Part shown: positions 27,301-39,676 of the stretch, piece by piece
How positions within the stretch are numbered: position 1 is the first letter of the stretch
How the letters are laid out: every line of letters begins with the position of its first letter
Assembly (NCBI RefSeq): GCF_028453695.1
Contig: NC_135782.1
Coordinates: forward strand, 19,400,190-19,464,189
Direction of reading: 5' to 3'
Length of the DNA: 64,000 bases
From: Augochlora pura
Lineage: Eukaryota > Arthropoda > Insecta > Hymenoptera > Halictidae
Translations under genes and position numbers: made by a program
The notes under the pieces: model-generated
Database searches by the model: none
Told to the model about the DNA's origin: nothing
The model's input: only the letters and a program-made list of their open reading frames with translations

Positions 27301-29473
27301 GTGGGGGTTGGTGTAAGAGAGGGTCAGGTCTCGTTGGCGACACCTGCTCGCAGATGGCGAGCACATTTTTCCGGCGTCCGGAAAATCTCCCTGCTTTCAT
27401 TCCCGAAGAGATCGGGGGGTGCCTCAAATGTTCTCTGACCTTTTGTAACCTTTTATTATACGTACACGGTCGCACAATGGCGGAACGGTTGCTCGAGTAT
27501 TCCCGTAAACTCGAACAAAGACGCGCGGGACAGAGGAAGAGGGGATAAAGAACGCGCCGAGAGCAGCGAACGTTAATGGCGTTTTCCATCGGGCCTGAAT
27601 TTTCATCGCAAAAGCCGTCTCTCCTCCTATTTCCGGAAAACGCCGCGTCGAGATCACGGAAAATTACGTGTATATCTCTGCCTCCGCCACCGCCTCCGCC
27701 TCCGTTTCCCGTTTTCCGGCGGGATCGCTTGTTTGACCTTTAAACCCGTTACCGTTCGACTCGGCTACTTTCAATCTCATTATTCCAATTATTTCCAGAT
27801 CGTTATCAACTGCTCGAGAAGTACCGTCAAAGAAAACGCGATTCCTCCTTCGAATTCATCTCGGCAAAGAGACCAGTTCGAGCTGCACTCTTCCACGGCG
27901 AGTCGCCCGGAAAAGATTACGGGAACTGTAATTGGTCGTTAGCTGCGCGATCCACGAGATCGTTCTAGTCTTGAAAATCTCTCGATCGAGAACTGGAGTT
28001 GCTATTCGCGTCGCGAACTTGGGAAATTTCTCCTCGAGGTCGCAACTATGAAGATTTCGGGGTTACTCCTTCTTTTCAACAGATCTTTCGCTCAGTTTAC
28101 CTTTCATTCAATTACGATGATAGAACAATTGTTTCTACAATTTTTATACAGATTCAATGAAATTTTCGACTTGGACGAAATTTCTTTTGGCTGATCACTG
28201 GCCTGAATTTCTGTAGCTGAACATTTTAGAAGACGGGTCGATAAATCTTGATATCGATGCGACGTCGACTTATCCGCAAGTATAAAGGAAATAATAATTT
28301 ATCTAAATTTATATCTACAATTTGCTGACTGCGCAGATTTAGCATCGCCTGCAACAAATTGCAAAGCGTCGTTTCTCTTCGGTATCTTCTTACATTTCAC
28401 GGACGTTTTTACCAATCGTGCATTATGACGTTTTTACCAATCGTTCATTATCACGTTTCTCGAAAACGCATAAAAAGTCCTTTGCTCGACCTCCGAGAAT
28501 CGGAGCTTCGGTAAGCGAGAAAATATATTATAACAAACGCTCGACGTTTCGTTCGACGAAGTTTGCGGAACGATAAGCCAACCGAATTCGACCAGATAAA
28601 ATTCAGCAAACATGGTCTTGAATCGCGTCGAGGTCGTTTTTTTTGACTTCCATCGTCGCTAACGCAGGACACATTAAGGCTGTTAGGTGGGACGTCTGCC
28701 GCGTAAGACGGATGCGATCGCGAAAGGGAGAGAACTCTGCGTTAGGCCTATTTATTACCGGGAAGATAAAACCCTCGAGAGGGAGCCTGGGACCCTCGGC
28801 GAGGGCCTGTATCGATTTCGAGGCTCGCAGGGACCGCGGCAGGAAGACGCGTCCTTATGACGGAGTCGACCCGAAGCTTACCGCATAAATCTCGCCGGCT
28901 TAGGCGAGGCAATGCTGAACACGCGACCGGAGGATCCTTTTTCGAACGTGTATAAGCGCAGGCAGCTCCGCGCCGCGCTGGAACGTAGATCTTCATTCGC
29001 ATACTTATTTCTCGACGGTGCACGCAGCCTGCGCAAACCACGCTGAGATTCTTGCTGAATTTCCGAGTGAAAAAGGAAAGTTGGCGACCTCTGCGCACCG
29101 TCGCACCGCGTCGCGTACAATCCGCAGAATCCACGCGAAGGAGGAGAAACTTTTCGTATTACTATCAAACCGAACCCTGTTCCGGTCGTTGAACGAGCTA
29201 CTGGGCTAAACGCGTTTACCCTGCGTTCTTTCGTCGAGGCTCTCTACTTAACTATCCATGAGAACCGCTCCTGTTCTTGACTCGATGATCCTTTCCACAA
29301 GCCACCCATTGCCGGGCTACCGACACCCATGAGTGGGTCATTATGTAATTCGAATTCACGTAAATACTGTTCCAGTGTTCATGCCACTACTTGAGATCCC
29401 AGCTACTCTGCTACGAGTCCGGTGCAAACGTGCAGACAATTTAGTGCCGCCACTTTTATGCCATTTCCAATAA
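24342..29473. other. Non-coding stretch with two short tandem duplications
   Basis: No gene recognised. It contains a 13-bp direct duplication at 25366-25391 (GCCTTAGACTAAA twice) and a 25-bp near-perfect duplication at 28402-28451. At 27265 a string starting AGGTGTCCTAATACTTTTG resembles a Tc1-type end, but no partner was found. Confidence 0.5.
28402..28451. repeat. 25-bp tandem duplication
   Basis: Two adjacent 25-bp copies beginning GACGTTTTTACCAATCGT, differing at one base (G or T at unit position 19). Confidence 0.9.
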
Positions 29474-29635
29474 GCAATATTCAATCCTGGAGGTTCAAAA
29501 ATCAATATTCAATGTTGAATGAATTGAAGTAGTTTATGTTAAATAAATATTTAATATTCAATGTTCACTGTTCAATATTGAATATTTGATGTTTAATATT
29601 CGATACTGAACATTTCAATATTCCTTGTGCAACAT
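29474..29635. repeat. AT-rich array of degenerate TTCAATATTGAA palindromes
   Basis: About ten overlapping degenerate copies of TTCAAT, ATTGAA and AATATT in both orientations fill 160 bp, with spacing near 10 to 20 bp. The same motif forms a second array at 33399-33628. It is not a simple microsatellite. It is either a decayed minisatellite or a structured AT-rich element. Confidence 0.7.
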
Positions 29636-29869
29636 CAACAAATTTATGATTAAGCTAGCACACGCTGTGTATCAAGATCGTCAGCGAGGAACGAGAGTTA
29701 AAGCCTCCGAGTAAGCCGAGTTGTCGAGGATTTAGGTCGCGATTGGAATACTTGTTTCCTCCGATTGATACGTGCCTAAAGGATTCGAACTACTGTCGCG
29801 TGAATAATAATAGAACGGGATCGGGTGACGCGCGGATTAACAGCCTTCCGTATTCTTTTCACAGGCCGA

Positions 29870-29930
29870 GTCCCGGTCCCGGTCCCGGTCCCGGTCCCGG
29901 TCCCGATCCCGATCCCGATCCCGATCCCGA
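29870..29930. repeat. Hexamer array, TCCCGG then TCCCGA
   Basis: About five TCCCGG units followed by about five TCCCGA units. The abrupt mid-array change of unit suggests two rounds of expansion. Open frames here read as Pro-Gly/Pro-Asp or Arg-Asp dipeptide repeats and are not genes. Confidence 0.9.
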
Positions 29931-32900
29931 CTGCACGTAGCTCGCCACGCACTGGCCATCCCGAACAACTCTCCCAGCCTGAACTCGCACACAAGCGAGC
30001 GGTCGTCGAGCACAGCCACTCAGCCACTCCGACGCCTGCATTCCTAGAAACCTTGTTCCCAACATCTCAGTCGAACTTCTTCTTCCTCTCTTCTCGTTCT
30101 CCTCCCACTCCTCGAAAAACCCTGTTCCCGGAATCCTCGGCGCTGCGTCGTATTTTCCCGCCAAATATCTCGGAGCGTAAGCGACGTGTCAAATTACAGG
30201 CCTCGTAAATTGCAGCCAATTGCCGGTGACGTGAAAACGAATCGATAAATTACGGCCGGACGAAACGCTTTTCCAGGAACCTGCCCCACTGCGATACGCC
30301 GAGTAACACACAGAACGCCGCGGTCCATTGTGAGCCAACGATTTATGCTATCGGCCGATGCGCGCGGATCAACGGTGAATCATTCGAATACTTGGTAGGG
30401 TAGATCATTCGTTTCTAGATCAGAAAATCAATTTCTCGAGACTCTAATCCAGCAACTGAAAACGCGCAACACTCTGATTGTTTATTCGATTCGTAGAAAC
30501 GTTGTTGGACGTGTTGAATTTGAATTCGTTTCGAAATCCGTTCAACTTTTTTACCGGCTCGAGATATTATGCGAGCAAAAGTGCTGGCCCTCGAACCGGA
30601 GTTTGGCTCGCGAAGTCGTCGAGAATGCGCGAGGAGCGAAGACACGAAGAAACGGACTAACGATGCAGACCGCGGGTCAAGTGAATCATCGTTGAATAAA
30701 TGAAGCATCAAAACCGGATGCGTCTAGCAACGCATTAGCATCGAACGGCTAGGTCAGTGCCAACGGGAGACGGTCCCAGATTAAGCAGGCAGGAGGTTAA
30801 GAACCGTTTTGTAGGATAATCGTGGCGCTAATTGTGCCAATCGTCGAGCATCGAAAGAAACCTGCGCTCGTAAACGCGATCGGACCTTCGTCGTTGCAGG
30901 AACATTAATCGCCGCGGCTAGATAAAAATACAAGGTTAACGTCACTCGTGTGCGAGAGAGATAAGAACCGGACACATCGTTGCCATAACTCGTGCAATCG
31001 AATGTCGCGACTGGAGCCTCTCTTTAATTATATTCTGAATTACGTAACCGCGCGTCACCGTGGGCGCAACGCTTTCCCGCCATCCTTCCGACCGAGCCGT
31101 TTCGCGAGCTTCTCGAGCCTTATTTCGTTAACAATGTCTTGCAATAAAAACGGAGATATTGTAATATTAATCGCCGGCACTGCGCCGCAACTTTTCTGTC
31201 GTTTAACGATTCATTATCGCGGGAACGCTCGAGCTATAAGAATCTCGGTCGCTGAATATTCACGTATCATTCTCCAATTAAGAGCAACCAGGGCAAAGAG
31301 CAATCCTTGATTAACCGAACTTTTAATCCCCGAGTTATTGATCCTCCAAACTCGTTCCGGCCGCGAATAGCTCGATCTAAAACGACTAAACTAATTTGAT
31401 AGACCGGCGGAATTTTTGAACCGCCTTCCGACTAAGCGACTGCTCCATTATTCGAACATTTGTCGAGGTTCCGCCGTGAATAGATTACCAATCTTCCTGC
31501 ACGAAATCCAATATTATGGCCAACACTGAATTCATTGAATTTAATATTCAACGTTTAACGATAGGTACTACATATAACCCGGCACCTATCGCGACGGTCA
31601 CTGTAACCGGTTGTCCATTTCTTATTTTAGGATTACCGACGATTCTTGTATAGGAAATGGTAATTGGAATATTTTTTGAATTTCTTTGCTCCGCGAAAAA
31701 TTCGTGCGATAACAGTGCGATAACAAGGCATTGTCTCGCAGCTTCCCAGCGATTGTATCAGGGGATGATAGAGTCGCGAAATTCCGCGGAAATCGGGTTT
31801 CGGCGGGAACGAAGGACGAGTAGTCGAGAGAAAAAACGAACACCGGGCGTAATATTTCGAGCAATAAATTGCACGCCATTTTGCAGCGCGGCGCGGCGCG
31901 GCGCGACGGGACGGAGAACATCGAAGGGCCGGAATTAGGCCATTCGATTCGCCGTAAAGTAATAAGCGTCGAGAGCAGCCAGCACCGCCACGAAGAAACG
32001 GTGTAGTTAATAATTCGATAATTTTGCAGGGACCGTGTAATAGGGCGACGTTTTACGGCCGACCAGCCGCCGGATCCGTCCGCGCGCGTATCCGCTGGGA
32101 ACAGAGCGGAGCGGAGCGGAGGAGGAAGAAGAAGGCGGAGAACGCGCGGCGGACAAGTAACGAGGTTACCCGGACATCCCACAATTAATTTGCTTGCAAA
32201 CGGTTACGCTTTGCGAGTAATTATTGAAAGTTCTGCCTTCCGCCGGTGCAAAGTGCAGTCGCTCTCTTCGTCGGCAGCGGCGATGCGTCGACGGCGTCGA
32301 GTTAAAAGCGTGGCGGACGTCAGCCGGCCGTAAAAGAATCGCCTCTCACTCCGTTAGATTTCCGATTCGGGGACCACGAGGGAACCATGGCGGACCAGCC
32401 CCCGGGAAGTCGCTGAATCGACAAACGGGGGGTCGGAATAAAAAGCTGTCGGGACCCGATTGCAACAGGTAGTATATTTTCGCGTATTATTCCCCGGCTG
32501 ATTCGATTCGTAGCGAGGAGCCTATTTTCCGCAATGCTTTCTGCTGCGCAATGATTGTGCGCCGGAAAATTTCGTACGAATAATTTGTCGAAACTATGTG
32601 TTTTGGCAGCCGACGTTTCGCTCTGCCACGGTGACCGATCTGCGATCGAAACGATGTTCGAGTTTCCGCGTCGACGGAGAACGATTCGCTGCTGAAAGAA
32701 TCAGGAAGAGACGTCTTTGGTCGCAAACTTTGTCCACCAACGACGCCAAACGGACGAATGGAATTGGTTTTTCAAACTGCTGAAAGGGACGCGGTCCCGC
32801 GCGAACGTTCGCAGTTTATGGACAATTGTCCGGACGATAAAGAATATTTTCTTCCTGGCCGGGACCCTCGGCGGCCCTGGGGCTTTTTACAGCCGCGGCG

Positions 32901-33398
32901 ACCCGCCGCACCGGTTCGATAAACCCGAGAGTCAATAGATGTTAATTAAACCGCTCGGGAGCGTCATTAAAACACAATTAAAAGGGAGGTCCGGTGCAGC
33001 ATAATTACAGCTGTCCGAACGCGTGTCGTTAAAATTTCGCCGGGTTGCCGATCGCGCGAAAACGTTCGCGGAACGGAGGCGCGGAATCCGCGGGATTGCC
33101 TCCCCGTGGATCGAGCGGTTACGTATTAAAGGATCCCTTCATATTTAATTACACTTTCTGGAATTTCGTCTCGTCCCGTATCGCGGCGACCTTTCAATTT
33201 AAACTCATGTCCATGCATCCTCTTCAAACATCCCCGCCGCGCCGGCACGACCCCATTCATCCGACTACATTGTATTTCTACCTGCGTTCCCGCTCCTATT
33301 TCCTCCATCGCGATCCCTCGTGTCACGGCGAATATTACGAGTCACTCGATCGTTTGTTAGTCAATCTTGAATGGTCGTGTTCACTGCTTCACGTTTCG
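29931..33398. other. Non-coding stretch, no gene recognised
   Basis: No supported gene. A short TTCAATATTC-like patch occurs at about 31520-31555, between the two larger arrays. A GGCGC pentamer array lies at 31886-31906. Confidence 0.5.
31886..31906. repeat. GCGCG/GGCGC pentamer array
   Basis: Four pentamer units. The same repeat recurs at 36010-36034. Confidence 0.85.
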
Positions 33399-33628
33399 TT
33401 TCAATATTGAATGTTCGCCGTTTAATGTTGAATATTCAGTGTAGGCAGCTCAACATTGCATACTAAATGTTCAATGTTGAAGGTACGATGTTCAACATTC
33501 AATGTTAAAGGTACAACTAGCAATATTCGATGTCGTGTAGTGAATATACAATGTTGAATCGTCAATATTAAATGTTGCGAATTTAATATACAGCGTCGGA
33601 TTTTCAGTATTCATTATTGTATGTTTTC
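33399..33628. repeat. Second AT-rich TTCAATRTTGAA array
   Basis: About fifteen degenerate copies of the half-sites TTCAA, AATGTT and AATATT in both orientations, with local spacing near 20 bp and GGTAC spacers twice. It matches the array at 29474-29635 in motif and style. It ends about 180 bp before the MITE at 33805. Confidence 0.7.
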
Positions 33629-33804
33629 CAAAGCCAATCTCCAGGAGAATAAAATAGATCGAACCAGAGTGGCAACGAAGCGAATTTTCAAGACGAATTT
33701 CTCTCCCGAGGAACATTCTTTTCACCCGATAAGCTAATACTTCCGCGCCAAGAATCGCAATGGATCGTTGGTCGTTTTTCAACCTGGTGGAACGTGCGAT
33801 ATGA

Positions 33805-34134
33805 TTAACAGGTTGAATGCCACGGGAGTCACCGGTGACCGGCACCTAACTTGGCCGTGACGCCATGGGGACCACCGGTGACCGGGCGTACCCGGATTTA
33901 AAAAAAACATAAGAAAGTTAGACAAAAGACAACACTTATAATTTCTTATTATTATCATCGTTGATGTAGTGGTGTGAAGAAATGGATGCAGTATAAAACA
34001 TTTGAAACATGTTTATACGTTGTAAATTATCTATTGTATATAATATTTCAACATTATATGTATCGCTAAATGGAAATTTCATCGTGGCGCCACGGACAAT
34101 CCCGGTAAAATTGGCGTGGCATTCAACCTGTTAA
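33805..34134. mobile_element. piggyBac-type MITE with near-perfect inverted ends
   Basis: The left edge reads TTAACAGGTTGAATGCCACG. The right edge is its exact reverse complement over at least 20 bases including TTAA, so the target duplication and the 16-bp terminal repeat are both intact. The interior (322 bp) is AT-rich with no coding capacity. Just inside the left end, ACCGGTGACCGG occurs twice (33831 and 33874), and GTCACCGGTGAC is a perfect palindrome; subterminal repeats of this kind are typical of transposase binding regions. Intact ends suggest fairly recent insertion. Mobilisation would need a transposase elsewhere. Family call is from TTAA specificity. Confidence 0.85.
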
Positions 34135-35691
34135 GGCTTCGGGTACTATGGACACCTGTACACGCGTTTAGAATGTTTATTGATTTCAACTGCTTTCCCA
34201 ATTTATATATTTAACTTTGTTTATTTCAATACTGTACTAATTTTATATTAATCATGCAACTGCATGGAAAAAAGTGCCGCAGAACGTTGAATTCACGAAC
34301 TAAATATTCACGGAATAAAAATCGTGGAAACCAATTCGATGGGCTACTAAAGATGAAATAAAATGGAGAAGGATGAATGAAGGGAAAAATGAATTCTTCG
34401 AAGAATGATCATTTTCGAAACGCTCCGGGAACCGTGTAACCTTTCGCATTATAAATAAACTGTTAACGCGGTAACGATCTTTCGCGAATAAACTACCATA
34501 TACATAAAATGACATTTTGGCGTGCAGCGATGCGGAACGGGCTCGCCAGCAGCTTTTCGAAGTCAACTTCATTCGGCTCGCGCAAATAAAAAAAAAGAGA
34601 AAAAAAAATGAAATCACCGGAACCATGACGCGAAAAAATATTCCGCGCGCGGATCCGCGGAAAAAAACTGTTTACAAACACAGCCCCGCGGGGCCCGCGA
34701 AATTATAGTCGGCGAAACGGGATTTATGGCGGTTGCGGATTATATTCGTTCGACTGTCATGATTGCTGCCAAGAGCAGTAACGAAGCCAATTCAATTTCC
34801 TTACTACCCGAAACTGGCCCCCTAACCCAATCATTATTCCCAGAGCATCGATATTCCGCGAACGGTTAGAAACGATTTCCAAACGTTCCGCTGTTTCGAG
34901 ACGTTGCGCTGAATTATAGAGAGATATCGACGAACCTCTACCCCCAAATTTTGACACAGTACAGGTTGTCGATTAATACTCTCGAAATATCCAACGAGGA
35001 GCAAGATTATTCAAAGTATGCGAGACATTTTCGGAGCCGTTGGGAACGACATAAACGCGCGAACGCATTCGCGGTATAGTAAAAACAATTCGATACCTGT
35101 GTTATCGATATTCGTTCCGAAAATTCAGCGAAGATTTCCAGCGTCGCCGATCTCTCGCGCGGCCTCGTACGAAACGCGATAGAGCTCGTTTACAGCGCGC
35201 TTTCGCGACAGCAAACAATTCCTTCGACAAGATTACGCCGCCATTTTGCAGTTTACACAACAACTGACGGTCGAAGGAAGCGCGATCGCTCTCGGGTGGC
35301 CGCGATATCCGTGGGGACCCCCGAACGCGGCGGAGAGGACTACGGATCGGCAGAATCCAACGCGAGAGCTCAATCCTATCGAAAGTAGTTTGGATCGCGA
35401 ACCTGTTCGCGACGCACGACTCCGTCGATGACGCAACCGTTCGAAGGTTCTTTTGATCGGCGACCGCGCTCGTTATCCTCGTGATTCGCGCGCGCACGCG
35501 ATCTTCGAGATTCGATACGAAAAAAACGAGGCAACCTTCTAGGGCCGGCTGATATTTCGCGGAGTTCGCGAGAGTTCGGAGGAGAAAGTTCTGGTACCGG
35601 AAGTCGCGAGTTGAACGCGAGCGGTGAGCGGGGGGGAAGGTCGCGCGAGAGTTTTCGAAGCTGGGGATCGACCGATCGGGACGATACTCAC

Positions 35692-35787
35692 GTAAACGGT
35701 GGGCTGCGCAGCGCGGCCGTCCGTCGGCAGGTCGAGAGCGTAAAGTATATCCAATAATCCACAGTGAACGAGAACCGTAGTACTGCA
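35692..35787 (-). other. Possible internal or first exon (very tentative)
   Basis: On the minus strand a 96-bp segment is bounded upstream by TTTTATTGTCAG (an acceptor-like site that also contains TCAGT, the arthropod initiator) and downstream by GTGAGTAT, a strong donor. In one frame it is open and reads a 32-residue stretch ending TDGRAAQPTVY, with an in-frame TGA 15 bases above the segment. There is no in-frame ATG, so it would be an internal coding exon or part of an untranslated first exon. I do not recognise the peptide, and such site pairs occur by chance. Confidence 0.15.
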
Positions 35788-36009
35788 CTGACAATAAAAC
35801 TCTCACTTTCTTTCGAAGCCGCCGAACAATATCGGCTATTCCTCTCGGCTCACTGATTTCAGATCACCCACACAAGCAGAAGAGAAACAGTCGCGCACCA
35901 CTTCGGAGGTTTAACCGAAGCACACCTTTTTTTCACGGGACGAGGACAAAATAGAAGAGCGGAGAAGCACCACAAACAATACGCGGCTGCATCAATGGAG
36001 AGTACTCGA

Positions 36010-36034
36010 TGCGGCGCGGCGCGGCGCGGCTCGG
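36010..36034. repeat. GGCGC pentamer array
   Basis: Five tandem pentamers, the same unit as at 31886-31906. Confidence 0.85.
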
Positions 36035-36656
36035 CGACCGAGTCGGTGATTGAATGACGCCGGGCTTCCAACGTCTCTGCGCGTCCGCGGAGGAACCGTC
36101 GGGCTATTGTATCCGGAGGAGGAAAATATTGCAGCTGAAAAGCGCGAACGTTAGCAGCGTACCGCACTCGACAGATACTCGGCAGGAACTGACGCGTACG
36201 CGGGACGGTTGACGCGACGCGACGCGCGCTCCGTTCCCGTCGACGGCCACACTCGAATCGAAAGAAATCGAACGGTTCGACTATTGCTCCGGCGGGGAGG
36301 GAAAATCGAAACGCGGCTGCGAGTGGGGGGCCGTTTGATAACGAACGGGATCGCGGGACAACACCGTCGACGGGAACGAACGCGAACGCGATCCGAAAAC
36401 GGAGTCCGACGCCGAAACTAACGCGATAATTCGAGCGATAAGGAAAAGTGAAACGGCCGATCCGATGGAAGGCGGACGGGAGCGCGATGCGTTAACGATG
36501 ATCGAAGATGCTCGCTCGAAACAAGGGGGACGGAAAGCGAGACCATATAGAGCGCACGCGTGCGTTCTAACGCGCTTTTCGTTACGTAAAAGAAGTGCGC
36601 GTTGGTTGAACATCGGGGAGACTGACGACGAACACTGCACTCGGTGTACACTACTC

Positions 36657-36693
36657 CGTACACTCGGCACACTCGGCACACCCGGCACACTCG
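36657..36693. repeat. 10-bp CGGCACACTC tandem repeat
   Basis: About three and a half copies of a decamer, with one CACTC-to-CACCC change. Confidence 0.85.
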
Positions 36694-37156
36694 CGGTAAA
36701 AGGCGTAGAGACGCGGTGGCTCGTCGGGGAAATGAAAGCCGGCGGCGAGGCTAACCTACTTCTCTCCTTTCTGGAAACACTTTCGGAGCAGCAACAACGC
36801 CGACGACTGCGACGAAGAAGACTGCGACGGCGGCGACGTCGACGCCGATGCTGCAGCGTAGACGCTCCGGCTCTTCTCCTCGTCCCTCTTGCGTCGTTGT
36901 TCGCAGCCGGGACCCTCGCGCGTACGGCTCCGGTGTTTGCGTAAACCGCGACACCGCGACTTCGCGAAACCAGAAAACAAACAACTGCCGTGTCGAGGAT
37001 GCGTCTTGTTTGCAGGAAACCTCGGCTCCACTCTTTTCTCGCTGGGCGGAACTCGTCGTCGTCGCGGGGGACAGGGGGGCACAGACGGAGAACAGGGAAC
37101 CCACATGCACAGACACTGTGAACGCGCGCGCGCCCGCGCCTGCCCGCAGAAGGGAG

Positions 37157-37202
37157 TGAGAGAGAGAGAGAGGAGGAGAGAGAGAGGAGAAGAGAGAGAG
37201 AC
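37157..37202. repeat. Imperfect (GA)n tract
   Basis: Forty-five purine bases, GA with GGA interruptions, 250 bp before the large hexamer array. Confidence 0.85.
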
Positions 37203-37450
37203 AGCGCAGACAGGCAATATGACACGATCCGGCTACGGCGGAGGTCCGACTCGAACTGAGCGCCGAGCGGCTGATCGAGGCCGACGTGGGCCGACTCGAC
37301 ACTCCACCGACTCGAACGGAGGCGCTCGCCGATAGCAACCTCACCGCTCCTTCCCGCCCTGCTCACCCTCCGCTGCCCCCTTCTGCCCCTCTCGCTACCC
37401 TGACGGCCCCCTCCGCCTCCCGCCTCTGTCTCGCCTGCGCCCTCTACGCC

Positions 37451-37750
<300 letters not shown>

Positions 37751-39534
37751 TCGTCCCTCTCTTCCCGCTCGCGAGCACACAGAGCCCGCCTGCCCCGCTC
37801 TCCGGCCGATAGTCCACCCGCGAGCAGTCTCGCGTTCCCGCTCTTTCCCCTCGGAAACAAGCCGTCGTGCTTCGCCTCTCTGCTCTTACTATTCCCGCCG
37901 GCAGCCTCCCACCAAAGTTTCCGACACACCGGTAACTTATCGGAATTTACTCGTTACTCCGAATTCGTGAGCGACCGCGTGCGCCGCGATAATGCTGCAG
38001 CGCCTGCTCACCACGAGAATACCCGGGACGCGCTGGGACGCGGCGAAACCGCAGCTCCGCTGTGCGCTCAAGGAATCTGCCAAGAAAGTTGAACCCGATC
38101 GCGAACGGGATACAGTAATTGGGTGTTACTCTCGGTTCGAGGAACGTCGATCGGTCCCGCGCCGGTAATTAATTGAGCCGATGCAGATCCGAGTTCATGC
38201 TCGGACGGAGGAAATCCTCCTGCACCGCTTACATCGCGCGCGACTTTTTATCGGCGAGACCATTTGTTCCGGGTATATTTACTTTCTCTGACACGACGTT
38301 GTGTAAGCAATGGAACACGTATATGTACGAACTCGTTAAAGGAACTTCAAAATCCGAGCGATGATAGATTCTGTGGCAATAAACATGGCGTCCGTCGCAA
38401 TAAAGAATGAAAGAAGGAAAAAAGGAGAATAAACGCGTGAACGTACGAACGTAGCAAACTCTCGATTTTGCAGCTTAAAAGATGGAAAGTAATATTCCGA
38501 TCGTGTAATTCGGCTAAAAGGAGAGGAGCCAAAGATTCGATTTGAATAATGAAGAAGCGTCTAAAAATTTCAGCGTTCGCTCCGAAATCGCGGTTCAGCG
38601 TTCGCTGTATGTATTCCGGAGATACACGACGTCAAAGATAACAGTTTCGAACCGCATTTGCTTCACCGAGGACCGAAAATAATCCGATGGCACTGCGATT
38701 GCGCGACCACGGATCGGAGCCGATCGTTCTCGCCGCGATACTGGCGCAGTTTCATCGCTAATATTTCACGTGGCAAAGAAATGAGCCGTGTTATTTATGT
38801 AAAGTGGCCAGAAGCACCCCGTGTGCAAGAGCTGCAAAGATGTACGAAAGGGTGGAGAGAAAAGACAGCGGGAGGGCGCGCTGAAAGGAAAAGAGTAAGG
38901 GGGAAGAAGGAGAGAGAAAGAGAGAGGACGAGGAAAGTAGAGAGACAACAGTCGGAGGGGGAGAGAGGCGGCGAGCGAGCTGAAAACAGGCCGTAGGTAT
39001 TCAGGTCAAATGCCTGGCAAAGTGAACAAGTATTTCTTTCACGTGTACTTATCAATGCGCCGATAGTCGGTCTCTAATGAATTGAGGCTCGGGCGAAATC
39101 TCGTGAACAGTGAATAACAATTTAGGAAGCTTCCTTGTTAAGCTGTTAAACTATTACGCGTTGCTTTCGTGATCCATCGATCCAGCTGGTCGGATAAAAT
39201 CTAATGTCACGTTGAAACTGTCCTCTTAGAATTCATGTAGCACATTCAGTCGATCACATTTTACTTACACTAATTCCTAACTGGTCTTTAAAATTCATTT
39301 TGGGTTATCGCGAAACTTACTCTAAAGTGACCGATAACGTATTATTCATTTTACATGTCTCGCTATAATTTCAAGAACACTTTGCCACCTTCGGGCGTGT
39401 ACATGCGACGGAACGCGTTGCTCTAAACCCAGGCGAAATTTGAGGTTTGAAGGGCGGCCAGTGGCAGCGGTGCCTGCAGGTCGAGAGATAGTTAGCCTCT
39501 CTGATCGACAGCAACGTCTTCCGCGGGATCGAAG

Positions 39535-39676
39535 ATGAAGCGAGTGACGGCTGTTCCAGTGATTAATGTCGCGCAGTCTCGATCGGCCGCTGTGTTTACC
39601 GGCACGGTGTCTACAACTTGTTGGACACCGCCGCGAATCGTGACTAGACACGTACGAAAGTTACTCAACGCCTTCG
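39535..39676 (+). other. Possible initial coding exon (tentative)
   Basis: An ATG with an in-frame TGA upstream at 39502 opens a 47-codon frame. It runs into TTCG followed by GTAAGTCG, a strong splice-donor match at 39677, leaving phase 1. The predicted start is MKRVTAVPVINVAQSRSAAV. The peptide is basic and matches nothing I know. No partner exon was identified in the next few kilobases. Evidence is only ATG, open frame and donor, which can coincide by chance in 64 kb. Confidence 0.15.

Larger units (their letters stand above)
34135..37156. other. Non-coding GC-rich stretch, one weak exon candidate
   Basis: From about 35.1 kb to 38 kb GC and CpG density rises. It includes a GGCGC array (36010-36034) and a 10-bp repeat CGGCACACTC (36657-36693). 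A minus-strand frame of 234 codons (35102-35806) is Arg/Ser-rich and starts at GTG. The only spliced-exon-like object is listed at 35692-35787. Confidence 0.5.

Noticed and set aside
35102..35806. 234-codon minus-strand frame
   Set aside because: GTG start, Arg/Ser-rich with no domain, and it overlaps several other open frames.
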